Below the pieces are notes generated by a model. That model was not told the origin of the DNA, searched no databases, and worked only from the letters and a program-made list of their open reading frames with translations. From positions 62,001 to 126,000 of the forward strand of contig CAVZLR010000004.1 in assembly GCA_963776205.1 (NCBI GenBank): a DNA stretch of 64,000 bases. Direction: 5' to 3'. A program made the position numbers and the translations under genes. Below, in pieces: positions 1-8,892 of this stretch; the stretch's first letter is position 1, and the number at the start of each line of letters is the position of its first letter. The DNA comes from UBA4459 sp963776205. GTDB taxonomy: Bacteria > Bacteroidota > Bacteroidia > Bacteroidales > F082.

Positions 1-62
1 ATATTATACTGCTTAAAGATACATTAAGTAGGAAAGATATGCAGAGATCTAAACAAGCTAAG

Positions 63-692
63 CTATTTTTTCTTCCTGAATGATTGTTTGGCCTGTTCTG
101 TCAAGTCGTCCAATTTATCTTTTATCTCGTTCATTTCTTCTTTGAAAGCTTTTTCAATATTTGAAATAGTAACGGGGTCGCCCTGCATTTCAAGTTTTTC
201 ACTTACGGTCCGCGCAGGGGGAATAACAATCCAGAGAACTATGTATACAAGTCCACTACCTCCGGCAAGAAAAAGCGCTAACAGGAAGGCAATCCTTACC
301 CAGGTTGCATCAATATTAAAATATGCACCCAAACCTGAGCATACACCGCCCAGCATGCGGTCGTCAATATTCCTGAAAAGCCTTTTTTTACCCTTTTGAA
401 TCAGGTATGATACTTGATCTTCCTCCGAATCTTCATCAAAATCGGCCGGATGTCCCATAATACCAATTACTTCATCCACATCATCTATAACAATCACCTG
501 TTTCTTGTCATTCAGCTTTTGCTGGAATAATTCGACAATTCGGTTCTCAATATCATTGATAATTTCTTCCTGCCCTTTTTTATTCCTGAAATGAGCCTTT
601 ATTTCTTCAAGATACGAATTCAGTTTGGTGTATGCATCTTCATCCAGATGGAAAATGATACCCTTGATATTTATATTCAATGTTTTTTTCAT
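63..692 (-). CDS. PspC domain membrane protein
   Basis: This 209-residue protein has a charged N-terminal region (about 1-100) followed by a PspC domain at about 103-160. The domain shows the family signature RNIDDRMLGGVCSGLGAYF and then one long hydrophobic helix ending IVLWIVIPPA. A charged, probably coiled-coil tail (about 165-209) follows. PspC proteins are inner-membrane envelope-stress sensors; in Bacteroidota this arrangement, a conserved N-region plus one PspC domain, commonly sits next to a PadR repressor. Here the gene starts 2 bases after the padR stop, so the two are almost certainly co-transcribed and controlled by the padR promoter. I am sure of the domain; the exact signal it senses is not visible. 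Confidence 0.9.
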   Translation of the reverse strand: MKKTLNINIKGIIFHLDEDAYTKLNSYLEEIKAHFRNKKGQEEIINDIENRIVELFQQKLNDKKQVIVIDDVDEVIGIMGHPADFDEDSEEDQVSYLIQKGKKRLFRNIDDRMLGGVCSGLGAYFNIDATWVRIAFLLALFLAGGSGLVYIVLWIVIPPARTVSEKLEMQGDPVTISNIEKAFKEEMNEIKDKLDDLTEQAKQSFRKKK

Positions 693-694
693 CG

Positions 695-1030
695 TTAAGA
701 TTTTTTTGGTTTTAAAAGTTGTTGAACTGATTTGTTCAGTTGTTTCCAGTTTTCTGTTAATGAAGTCAGTGTTTCAATACCTTGTTCGGTAAGGCTGTAG
801 TATTTTCTGGGCGGTCCTGAAGTAGATTCTTCCCACCTGTATTTCAAAATACCGTCATTTTTTAACCTTGTCAGCAGTGGATAAACAGTGCCTTCCACCA
901 CCAGTAAGTGTGCTTCTTTCAATGCCAAAAGGATATCAGATGTGTATACTTCCTGGTCGGAAATGACCGATAATACACACAATTCTAATACACCCTTCCG
1001 CATCTGGGCATTTGTTTTTTCAGTTTTCAT
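695..1030 (-). CDS. PadR family transcriptional regulator
   Basis: This is a small winged-helix repressor of the PadR family, about 111 residues from the ATG at 1030 (MKTEKTNAQMRKG). The core is typical: LELCVLSVI, SDILLALKEAHLLVVEGTVYP, LLTRLKNDGIL, then the wing SGPPRKYYSLTEQG. A longer reading frame reaches 1090, but it would run through the promoter and operator seen at 1055-1094, so I chose the shorter start. It heads an operon with the PspC gene, 2 bases away. PadR proteins usually repress their own operon until an effector or membrane stress releases them; the palindrome at 1076-1094 fits autoregulation. Confidence 0.92.
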   Translation of the reverse strand: MKTEKTNAQMRKGVLELCVLSVISDQEVYTSDILLALKEAHLLVVEGTVYPLLTRLKNDGILKYRWEESTSGPPRKYYSLTEQGIETLTSLTENWKQLNKSVQQLLKPKKS

Positions 1031-1054
1031 CCATGATAATTTAATAAATATGAG

Positions 1055-1094
1055 CAAATATAAGGTAAAAAATAATACTATGCAATACATAGTA
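1055..1094 (-). promoter_or_regulatory. padR-pspC promoter with palindromic operator
   Basis: Reading the minus strand, a TATATTTG box (1055-1062) matches the Bacteroidota -7 consensus TAnnTTTG. A TTG -33 box (1083-1085) lies 20 bases upstream. The -33 box sits in the 5-base spacer of a perfect 7+7 inverted repeat, TACTATG/CATAGTA (1076-1082 and 1088-1094). A repressor bound there would cover the -33 box. The adjacent PadR protein is the obvious candidate. Confidence 0.75.
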
Positions 1095-1166
1095 CTATAA
1101 TTTTTGTATTTATAAAGAAAATTAAATGATTTTGCTTAGTGTTTGTTGAAATTCATTGGCAATATA

Positions 1167-2477
1167 TTATTCTTGAAAAACCGCCTTCTTTGCCATGATC
1201 CACATGAGAATACCCCTGGAGATCATAAAAAGGAGCAGTGAAAACCACAACGCATGATTTCCGAAACTTTGAATGGTGAGATAATAGGAGGGAAGGAATA
1301 TAAAAAGTGAAGCAACAATCATCGTATTTCGCATGGCTTTGGAAGCCGTGACGCCAATATATATCCCATCCCAGATAAAGGCCGCGCCACTAACGATGGG
1401 CAACATGATTATCCAGTAGCGGTATTCATAAGCGATATTGATCAGGGTAGTATTATCCGTCATGATCCATAGGAGCGGTTTTAAACCCACTATAAAAGCC
1501 AGAGCAAAAAGGACAGAAGCCCCCCATCCCCAAAGAAATAAATGTTTTACTGTGAGTTTCAGTAAAGGTCTGTCTCCTGCACCCCTGGCTTTGCCTGCTA
1601 AGGCTTCCCCAGCAAAAGCAAAGCCATCAGCGAAATACGAAAAAATGAAAAAGAACTGAAATAAGAGGGAGTTCACTGCCAGTATTTCATCGCTGATATG
1701 TGCAGATCTGCTCGTAAAAAAAGCAAGCACAAGCAACAAGAGCAGGGTCCGGATAAAAATATCTGAGTTCACCCTGAAAAAACGTTTGATCTCATCCAGC
1801 TGAAAAATGATAGCCGCTGAAAATTTTATAAGGTAAGTTTTGTATTTGGTTACTAAAAAGAAAATGGCCAGTGCCAATCCGCAATACTGTGCCAACACAC
1901 TTGCCAGCGCCACCCCGTCTGATTTCATATCGAAAACATAAATAAAGACGAAATTGAAACTGATATTCAACGCATTCACAACGATGGCAAGTATCATCGG
2001 GATACGAGCATTTTGCAGTCCTAAAAACCAGCCATATAGTGCATAAAGTGATAGTGTAGCCGGTGCAGCAAAAATTCTGATATAGAAATATTCCCTGGCA
2101 AGGGTTTTCACTTCCTCACTGCCATCGAGCATGCTAAATCCAGCCCATTGGATGGGGTATTGCAACAGAATCAATAAAATGGCCAGACCTGCAGCTACAA
2201 TTAGTGATCGAATGAGCACCAATGATACTTCCTTGCTATTATCTGCGCCAAAAGCCTGGGCTGTAAAACCGCTGCTGCCCATACGTAAAAAAGCAAAACT
2301 GTGGTAAATGATATTGAAAATAACACCTCCAAGAGCAATGGCGCCAATATAAACCGGATCATCAAGATGTCCCATCATGGCTAAATCCACCAGTCCTAGT
2401 AGTGGCACCGTTATATTGCTTACAACGTTTGGGATGGAGAGTCTGAGGATCTCTTTGTTTATGTTTTTAAAAGCCAA
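1167..2477 (-). CDS. MATE family efflux transporter
   Basis: A 436-residue polytopic membrane protein of the MATE (DinF/NorM-like) family. Such proteins are Na+- or H+-coupled exporters of drugs and metabolites. The N-terminus carries the usual amphipathic start and first helix (LRLSIPNVVSNITVPLLGLVD), followed by the family-typical MGHL, and about twelve hydrophobic helices can be traced to the end. The start appears to be a TTG at 2477; no in-frame ATG gives a complete first helix. It lies 32 bases downstream of the APS reductase gene on the same strand, so co-transcription is possible, but no functional link is evident. The substrate cannot be read from sequence. Confidence 0.9.
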   Translation of the reverse strand: MAFKNINKEILRLSIPNVVSNITVPLLGLVDLAMMGHLDDPVYIGAIALGGVIFNIIYHSFAFLRMGSSGFTAQAFGADNSKEVSLVLIRSLIVAAGLAILLILLQYPIQWAGFSMLDGSEEVKTLAREYFYIRIFAAPATLSLYALYGWFLGLQNARIPMILAIVVNALNISFNFVFIYVFDMKSDGVALASVLAQYCGLALAIFFLVTKYKTYLIKFSAAIIFQLDEIKRFFRVNSDIFIRTLLLLLVLAFFTSRSAHISDEILAVNSLLFQFFFIFSYFADGFAFAGEALAGKARGAGDRPLLKLTVKHLFLWGWGASVLFALAFIVGLKPLLWIMTDNTTLINIAYEYRYWIIMLPIVSGAAFIWDGIYIGVTASKAMRNTMIVASLFIFLPSYYLTIQSFGNHALWFSLLLFMISRGILMWIMAKKAVFQE

Positions 2478-2509
2478 ATCCGGAATTTAATTAGGATGCG
2501 TAATAGACA

Positions 2510-3217
2510 TTACTTCTGATGAAGGCCACATTCCTTGGTATCCGGATTTTCCCACCACCACCTCCCGGCCCTTATATCTTCGCCTTCAAGTATTGCCCTG
2601 GTGCATGGCTGGCAACCGATGCTGGCAAAACCTTTTTTATGTAATGGATTGAATGGAATATTGTGCTGTTGAATATAATTCCAAATATCATTTTCACTCC
2701 ATTCGATCAATGGGTTTATTTTTATTAAGCCATTCCGTTCGTCCCATTCAACTACATGCATATCATTCCTTGTTACTGATTGATCCCTTCGCAAACCAGT
2801 GATCCAGGCATCCAATTCGCCGAGAGCCCTTGCTAATGGATTCAATTTCCTAATACCACAGCATTGCTTCCGATTTTCTATGCTATCATAAAATAAATTG
2901 ATACCTTTTTGGGCAACCATCTGTTCTACTTCTTCACGATCGGGAAAATAAACTTTAATATGCATCTTAAACTTTCTGGATGTTCTGTCGATCAGATCGT
3001 AGGTTTCGGGGAACAACCGCCCGGTATCCAGTGTGAATATTTTTGTTTCCCGATCTATGGAATGAACCATATGCGTCAAAACCTGGTCTTCAAGACCCAG
3101 ACTTGTAGAGAGCGCAATCTTCTCACTAAATTCAGCTAAAAAGAAGGATAATATTTCTTCTGGTGAAGCATCAGCAAAGCTATTGTTCCAGTCTTGAATT
3201 TGTTTTAGATCGGCCAT
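2510..3217 (-). CDS. cysH: adenylyl-sulfate (APS) reductase, [4Fe-4S] type
   Basis: This is an assimilatory sulfonucleotide reductase of 235 residues, reducing APS (or PAPS) to sulfite with thioredoxin. The start is the ATG at 3217 (MADLKQ), just downstream of a TAnnTTTG promoter box; the reading frame continues upstream without family similarity. The four cluster cysteines of the bacterial APS-reductase type are present as a CC pair (119-120) and a CxxC (202, 205). The catalytic C-terminal ECGLH motif (Cys230) is also there. Residues TLDTGRLFPETY near 62-74 belong to the nucleotide-binding PP-motif region. No other sulfate-assimilation genes are adjacent. The Fe-S cysteines favour APS over PAPS as substrate. 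Confidence 0.9.
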   Translation of the reverse strand: MADLKQIQDWNNSFADASPEEILSFFLAEFSEKIALSTSLGLEDQVLTHMVHSIDRETKIFTLDTGRLFPETYDLIDRTSRKFKMHIKVYFPDREEVEQMVAQKGINLFYDSIENRKQCCGIRKLNPLARALGELDAWITGLRRDQSVTRNDMHVVEWDERNGLIKINPLIEWSENDIWNYIQQHNIPFNPLHKKGFASIGCQPCTRAILEGEDIRAGRWWWENPDTKECGLHQK

Positions 3218-3234
3218 GAGAAAAAGTTGAAGTA

Positions 3235-3242
3235 CAAATGTA
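3235..3242 (-). promoter_or_regulatory. promoter -7 box upstream of cysH
   Basis: TACATTTG on the minus strand fits TAnnTTTG and lies 18 bases before the chosen cysH start. No clear -33 TTG is seen. Confidence 0.45.
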
Positions 3243-3269
3243 GAGATTCTTCCGGAATGAAATAAAATA

Positions 3270-4340
3270 TTAAATACCGAATAACAATCCTGTAAGGCCA
3301 ATGACAAACCCCACGATTACATTGATAATTTTTACTTTGATAAATCCTTTTCTGGTTTCAGCAAGAAGAGGCAGACTGGCGTGTCCATCCTGTACAATGG
3401 AATTAGCGAGTAGTATACTGAAGGGAAGGTTACCTGAGGCAAACAACATGATAAAAAGAAAGTGAGGACCAGATTCAGGAATTATTCCTACCAGCACCGC
3501 TATCAATAGCACGACGTATAGATTTTCACCGATGATACTTTTCAGGTCAATAAACTGGTCGAGGGCATATATTATAAGCAGTGTAACAAAAGTCCATAAA
3601 AAAATGCGGATGAAATGTTTTTTAATGATATGATTGAGTATATGCTCCTGTACAAAGTGTTCACCTACTGTGAGGATAATGAATAAAGATGTAATCAGCA
3701 CGATTAGAAAAGTAATGCTTATCCATAACGGGTGTTCATGGCTTTCATATAATAATCCTGAAAAAAGCGAAGAACCATGTTCATTGTGGTGGAACAACTC
3801 AAAAGTAATAACTACCATTGTTAAAATAATCATGGTAGCGGAAAGAAGTCTGACACGGCTTAAATGCAGAAATTGGGAAGCAAGAATTTGTCTGTCAAAA
3901 CAAACACAATCAGGCTCTTCATTATGCAGGTGAAAATGTTTTTGCGGATGTTCAGATTCCCGTTTCTTATAAATGGCATTCACTGCAAAGCCAGCCGCAA
4001 TAGCAATGATAAAAAGTGCTATATGTATTATGATGGCAGTACCCGGGATAATGGAAAACATAAAAAAAGCTTCATCTCCTGAAGTAGCAATCATGGCAGC
4101 TACCAGTGCACCAGTGCCAATTATATTGTGTACGTAAAGAGAAACCGCTGTATAAGCACCCAGGCAACCAGGTATTAAACCAAGAATCGATGCCAGGAGA
4201 ATTTGTTTCGCCGGACTTGACTTCAGGCTTTTACTCCAGATTCCCCTTGTTAAAACATTCAGGTATTCTATGATGAGCATCATAGATAAAACAAAAAGTG
4301 TGATTAATAAACTTTGTTTTAACAGTGAAAGAATATCCAT
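3270..4340 (-). CDS. putative multi-pass heavy-metal exporter (ArsP_2/DUF2899-like)
   Basis: A 356-residue membrane protein with about ten hydrophobic helices. The pattern resembles the family described as putative 10-TM heavy-metal exporters (PF11449), sometimes annotated as a manganese or arsenic transporter. The short repeat-like helical motifs LIPGCLGAY (about 56-64) and IIPESGPHF (about 288-296), one in each half, suggest an internal inverted repeat. The central loop (about 128-150) is rich in possible metal ligands: several His (HPQKHFHLH) followed by CVC. It sits between cysH and a TonB-dependent receptor gene, all on the minus strand, with 52 bases to the receptor. The metal is unknown; assignment rests on overall pattern, so moderate confidence. 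Confidence 0.7.
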   Translation of the reverse strand: MDILSLLKQSLLITLFVLSMMLIIEYLNVLTRGIWSKSLKSSPAKQILLASILGLIPGCLGAYTAVSLYVHNIIGTGALVAAMIATSGDEAFFMFSIIPGTAIIIHIALFIIAIAAGFAVNAIYKKRESEHPQKHFHLHNEEPDCVCFDRQILASQFLHLSRVRLLSATMIILTMVVITFELFHHNEHGSSLFSGLLYESHEHPLWISITFLIVLITSLFIILTVGEHFVQEHILNHIIKKHFIRIFLWTFVTLLIIYALDQFIDLKSIIGENLYVVLLIAVLVGIIPESGPHFLFIMLFASGNLPFSILLANSIVQDGHASLPLLAETRKGFIKVKIINVIVGFVIGLTGLLFGI

Positions 4341-4392
4341 TTAATTCAAATATGTCTAAGTTAAAATTAGCATTTAGATTAGATGTAAAACA

Positions 4393-6801
4393 TTAAAAAT
4401 TATACCTGAATGCAATAATGAAGTTTCTGCCAGGGGCTGTAATTCCTGAAGAATAAGGTCGGTACCTGTAATTTAAAATATTTTCAACCCCGAATGTCAG
4501 CAGCAGCTTTTCATTAAAAGCATAGCTTCCTTTAAAATCCAGAATCCACCATTTTGGAGAGTATGGGTTCCCGTCAGCGTCGGTAGCATATAAAAAACGT
4601 TCACTTCTTTCAGAAGGAGCAAGATTCTCGTAGCTAACTGTAGCATTGTATGTGGATGATAACTGCAATTTCAATTTGCTCCTTTCAAATGAAAGAGTAG
4701 TTCTTCCAAACAGTGGTGGGGCATGTCTGAGTGCATAACCTTCATCATCCTCACCTTTTATATAGGTTAAAGACGAAATCAAAACAAAGTTTCTGATTAA
4801 TTTGACATTTAGTGTCATGCTGGCGCCATAAACATTCGCATACCCGGCATTTACCATTGCCTGAACCCTGCTGAGTTCACCATCGTAAATAATTGAATCC
4901 TGCCCATTCAACTGGAAATCGCGCCTGACGATTGCCTGATCAAGGAAAGAATAAAAACCGGTAAGTTCAATTCTTGCTTTTCCATTGAATTTTTTAATTA
5001 CTCCGGCATCAATACTATATATATATTCTGGATTCAGGTTTTGGTTTGGAACAACCACATTACCAGGTTCTGAATCAAATATTTTTGCAGCATCGTCCAG
5101 GTTGGGTGACCTGAATCCGGAAGACAGATTGAGGTGAAGTTGCCAGGTACTTGGGTGGTAAACAAGACCTAAACTTCCGGTAACAGCCCGGTGATTGAAT
5201 TTTATTTCATTATATGGTAAATTATAAAAAGTTGTGTCGTCAATCTGAGAATTAAGACTTGTATGAGATAATCGTGTACCTCCTATAAAAGTAAGAGGTG
5301 AGCTAGTGAAATTCTTTTTATACGTAAGGTATGCGCCGCCTGAAAGATATATATTGCTGCCATCAGGATATCGGGTAGAAACTTTATTTGTTTCCCCGGT
5401 GAAGATATTTATTTCTTCTCCTATTGAAATAACATTATTAAAATTCATCTCCAGACCATAATATAAAAATTGCTGGTTTCTGAGCGACTTGTCATAATCA
5501 TTATTCAATGATACAATCTGCACGTGTTCTAACCTCTTGCGCAGCCATTCATTCTTATATTTCCGGTCGTTTCTTCCTTCTTTTACATCCTGGTAGGCAA
5601 GCCTTATATTCATATGATCGTACATGATGGTTTTACCATCAAAGTCGAAACTTAGGCGATGCATCATCCATTGTTGTGGATCATATTCCCATACCGCGTA
5701 TTTCAACTGGTCATCCGAATACTCTAAAAGTCTGTCGTATCGTGGCACTGCTGAGGTCCGTGATAAATAAAACCCATAAGACCATTTAATCTTATCATTT
5801 ATTTTATTGGTAATTTTTGTGGTAAAATTGACCTGGTTATATCCTGAATAACGTTGCGTTCTGGGGTTGCTATTTTGAACAATAGTATCGTAACCATCAG
5901 AAGTTTTGACATATTCTTTCCGCAAATTATAATCATTGTTCACCGTCCCCATTACAAGATCATCAAATGCACTGTAACTGAACATGGTCAAGATGCCCCA
6001 CTTATCGTTGCTGACGTTCACATCTGCATGTAAGGTTCTCTCAACATCTGCTGAAGCAAATCTGGCGAATGCATGACCGCTTGCTTTCCAGTTGCTGCTA
6101 TCCATAAGAATTGGGTTCAATATGTGGATATCAATAACACCTCCCAATGCATCACTTCCATATACATTGGTGCCCGGTCCGTATATAACCTCTGCGCTTT
6201 CAATGCTATTTACATCAGCTTGCAGCACATTCTGTAAATTTCCGCCCCGGTAAATGGCATTATTCATCCTGATACCGTCAACAGTAAAAAGAATTTTGTT
6301 GGCCGAAAATCCCCTGATCATTGGACTCCCACCCCCTAATTGGCTTTTCTGAATATATACGCCACTTGCTGAAGTCAGCATATCAGCAGATGTTGCCGGG
6401 TTTTCGAAAATTATGTTTTTGCTTTTAATTAAATCTATGCTATTGGGAACTTCGTAGGTTTTCATTTCCCATCGATTGGCAGATACAACAACTTCCTCAA
6501 GATTGATCAGTTTTTGATTCAGCGGGACTTTGTATCGCATGTTTTCTATCAGCAGCAAATCGAGTATTAGATTATTATATGATGGATGCTGAAACTGAAT
6601 ATTATCGGAAACCGAAAATCCTTCAAGCCTCGCATAACCTTGTTCATTTGAAAGGCTTGTAGCTGTATTGTCATCATTAAAAATGAATACATTGCTAATA
6701 GGCTCACCTGTTTGTTGGTCGTAAATAAAAATTGACTGGGAGTGTAAAATTGCAGTTGCCAGTAAAAATAACAGGATGAATAATGATTTTCTACTTATCA
6801 T
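4393..6801 (-). CDS. TonB-dependent outer membrane receptor
   Basis: An 802-residue receptor for TonB-powered uptake across the outer membrane. It has a signal peptide (about 1-22), a carboxypeptidase-like beta-sandwich N-domain (about 25-95), a plug domain (about 115-230, with ADMLTSASGVYIQK, MIRGFSANKILFTVDG and VYGSDALGGVI), and a long 22-strand-type barrel ending in the aromatic C-terminus RYNF. The C-terminal motif region NILNYRYRPYSSGITAPGR is typical of siderophore, haem or cobalamin receptor relatives. The start is ATG 6801; a GTG lies one codon earlier. It follows the metal-exporter-like gene on the same strand, so a metal-related ligand is reasonable but unproven. No SusD partner is present, which argues against polysaccharide uptake. 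Confidence 0.9.
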   Translation of the reverse strand: MISRKSLFILLFLLATAILHSQSIFIYDQQTGEPISNVFIFNDDNTATSLSNEQGYARLEGFSVSDNIQFQHPSYNNLILDLLLIENMRYKVPLNQKLINLEEVVVSANRWEMKTYEVPNSIDLIKSKNIIFENPATSADMLTSASGVYIQKSQLGGGSPMIRGFSANKILFTVDGIRMNNAIYRGGNLQNVLQADVNSIESAEVIYGPGTNVYGSDALGGVIDIHILNPILMDSSNWKASGHAFARFASADVERTLHADVNVSNDKWGILTMFSYSAFDDLVMGTVNNDYNLRKEYVKTSDGYDTIVQNSNPRTQRYSGYNQVNFTTKITNKINDKIKWSYGFYLSRTSAVPRYDRLLEYSDDQLKYAVWEYDPQQWMMHRLSFDFDGKTIMYDHMNIRLAYQDVKEGRNDRKYKNEWLRKRLEHVQIVSLNNDYDKSLRNQQFLYYGLEMNFNNVISIGEEINIFTGETNKVSTRYPDGSNIYLSGGAYLTYKKNFTSSPLTFIGGTRLSHTSLNSQIDDTTFYNLPYNEIKFNHRAVTGSLGLVYHPSTWQLHLNLSSGFRSPNLDDAAKIFDSEPGNVVVPNQNLNPEYIYSIDAGVIKKFNGKARIELTGFYSFLDQAIVRRDFQLNGQDSIIYDGELSRVQAMVNAGYANVYGASMTLNVKLIRNFVLISSLTYIKGEDDEGYALRHAPPLFGRTTLSFERSKLKLQLSSTYNATVSYENLAPSERSERFLYATDADGNPYSPKWWILDFKGSYAFNEKLLLTFGVENILNYRYRPYSSGITAPGRNFIIAFRYNF

Positions 6802-6827
6802 CACCTAATATTCTTAAATTATTCTTT

Positions 6828-8747
6828 CTAAGCTTTATAACCTCGCTTCTTAGCTGCATCTTCAAGTCTTTTCTGGAACCCTGATTTTTTCCTGGGTTTC
6901 TTTTTATTGGCTTGAATTTTAGTCCGAAGTTTATCTTCGTCAATTGCATAGCGGAATACAAACATCTGGCCAAACGTAATGATATTTGCTAGAAAATAAT
7001 AATAACTTAATCCCGAAGCATAATCGTTAAAAATACCCAGGAACATTATAGGCATTATATACATCATGGTTTTCATACCGGGCAGTTGATTACTTTGTGC
7101 ACCCATCATCTGGTTATTGAGGTAGGTGTACATAATGGTTGAAACGGCCATTAACAATGTAAATAAACTAACATGGTCACCATAAAAGGGAATGGTAAAC
7201 GGTAACTGGGCAATTGAATCATAGCTTGAAAGGTCGTCAGCCCATAAAAATGGTTGCTGCCTTAATTCAATTGATGCCGGAAAAAACCGGAACATAGCAA
7301 AAAGGATAGGCATTTGCAGTAGCATCGGAATACAACCAGAAGCAGGATTGGCACCCGCACTCTTATAAAGTGCCATAATTGCCTGTTGCTTCTTCATAGC
7401 ATCTTCCTTTTTTGGAAATTTCTTCGACAATTCATCAACTTCAGGTTTTAATACCCGCATTTTAGCCGATGACATATAAGTTTTATATGCTATAGGAAAC
7501 AGAACAACTTTTAAAAGGATTGTTAAAACCAAAATAACAATGCCATAATTCCACCCATACGCACCAAGCCAGTTAAATACCGGAATTACAATATATTGGT
7601 TAATCCAGGCCAGCAGGAAAAAACTCCATCCAATGGGTATTTGACGTTCCAGGTCAAGGTCGTATGTCCTGAGTTTTGTAAATTTATTAGGACCGAAATA
7701 AAATGACATGGCTACATTTGAATTGCTCTCGAAATTGTATGGAATCTCAAGATTAACTTCCATACTCTTTAAATACCGAGCACTTTCAGGGTTTTCTTTT
7801 TCTTTGGTAATCAGAGTACCACTACCAAAGTAATTTTTAGCAATTAGCGATGAAGAAAAGAACCGCTGTTTAAAAGACACCCACTTCAGTCGTGTTTTTA
7901 TTTGTTCTTCATCATCATCTGTTTCCGAAAGGTAATCCACATCATCTTCATAATGTTTATAATAAATGGTTGATCCATTAAAACGGTCAATAGTTCTTTC
8001 TTGTTGCCGTAAATCGGCATACCAGTTCAGGTTCAAATAACTGGATGTGGCTGGTATGACACTTTCCATATTCACCATGTTGATGTCAAAATCAAACATG
8101 TAATCGTTCCCTTTTAAGGTGTACAGGAATTCAATATAGCGCGAAGGATCAATAATTCCTTCTCCTGCATCAGCATAAAGCCGCATACTGAAATTTAGCA
8201 CACCGTCACCAGACACTACCATGCGTTTGGATGAGGAGTCAATGGGTTGGAAGAAGAAATTTTGTGTATTTATAGCTTTACGGTCAGCAAAAAATGACAA
8301 GCCGAAATGAGTGGTTTCACTATTGAAAAGGATTAATGGGAGCGAATCGTATGTTTCATATTGCTTGAGTATCACATTGTTAATATATCCTCCCTTATTT
8401 GATATTTCTAATGCGATTACGTCATTTTCAATGATATAATAATCTTGGTTACCAACTGCAGCATTGGCAAAAACTGCATATTTACTTTGTAATTGCTGGT
8501 AATCAAGTGAGGTTTCCTGATAAACTTCTTCGATCAGTTCTCTGGCTTGACTTTGTTCTTTAACCGCTAATTCCGCCTGATTATCACGTATCGAATCCTT
8601 TATCCTTTGGATTCTTTGCTCCATACGTATGGAATCCTGCACGTATTGTTGTTTGGCCAGCTCTTCTTGGGAAGGTGTCATCCACAGGGTATACGCAACC
8701 ATAATTGCCCCTATAATGATGAAACCAATAATGCTATTTTTATTCAT
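6828..8747 (-). CDS. yidC: membrane protein insertase YidC
   Basis: YidC inserts and folds inner-membrane proteins, alone or with Sec. The 639-residue protein starts at ATG 8747 (MNKNSIIGFIIIG, the first membrane helix); earlier in-frame codons lie upstream of the promoter box at 8773. A large periplasmic beta domain (about 100-350) precedes the conserved 5-helix insertase core (about 370-590), with signatures such as NWGIVILVLTILLK-like YGWNYGIVILVL, YKTYMSSAKMRVLKPE, GANPASGCIPMLLQMPI and a final PGMKTMMYIMPIMF. The basic C-terminal tail is typical for ribosome contact. In many Bacteroidota yidC follows pyrG directly; here three plus-strand genes lie between them. Confidence 0.97.
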   Translation of the reverse strand: MNKNSIIGFIIIGAIMVAYTLWMTPSQEELAKQQYVQDSIRMEQRIQRIKDSIRDNQAELAVKEQSQARELIEEVYQETSLDYQQLQSKYAVFANAAVGNQDYYIIENDVIALEISNKGGYINNVILKQYETYDSLPLILFNSETTHFGLSFFADRKAINTQNFFFQPIDSSSKRMVVSGDGVLNFSMRLYADAGEGIIDPSRYIEFLYTLKGNDYMFDFDINMVNMESVIPATSSYLNLNWYADLRQQERTIDRFNGSTIYYKHYEDDVDYLSETDDDEEQIKTRLKWVSFKQRFFSSSLIAKNYFGSGTLITKEKENPESARYLKSMEVNLEIPYNFESNSNVAMSFYFGPNKFTKLRTYDLDLERQIPIGWSFFLLAWINQYIVIPVFNWLGAYGWNYGIVILVLTILLKVVLFPIAYKTYMSSAKMRVLKPEVDELSKKFPKKEDAMKKQQAIMALYKSAGANPASGCIPMLLQMPILFAMFRFFPASIELRQQPFLWADDLSSYDSIAQLPFTIPFYGDHVSLFTLLMAVSTIMYTYLNNQMMGAQSNQLPGMKTMMYIMPIMFLGIFNDYASGLSYYYFLANIITFGQMFVFRYAIDEDKLRTKIQANKKKPRKKSGFQKRLEDAAKKRGYKA

Positions 8748-8772
8748 TTTTTTGCCTATTAAAACAGGTTTG

Positions 8773-8780
8773 CAAAGGTA
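8773..8780 (-). promoter_or_regulatory. promoter -7 box upstream of yidC
   Basis: TACCTTTG on the minus strand matches TAnnTTTG and lies 25 bases before the yidC ATG at 8747. Its presence supports this shorter start. Confidence 0.55.
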
Positions 8781-8892
8781 GTCAGAAAATTGAAATAAAT
8801 CTTTTTTGCGATAAAAGGAATTAATGCTTGACAAATTCAAAAAAAAGTAGTATTATTGTGATATCAAAATAATATCACTTAAATTTACATCA

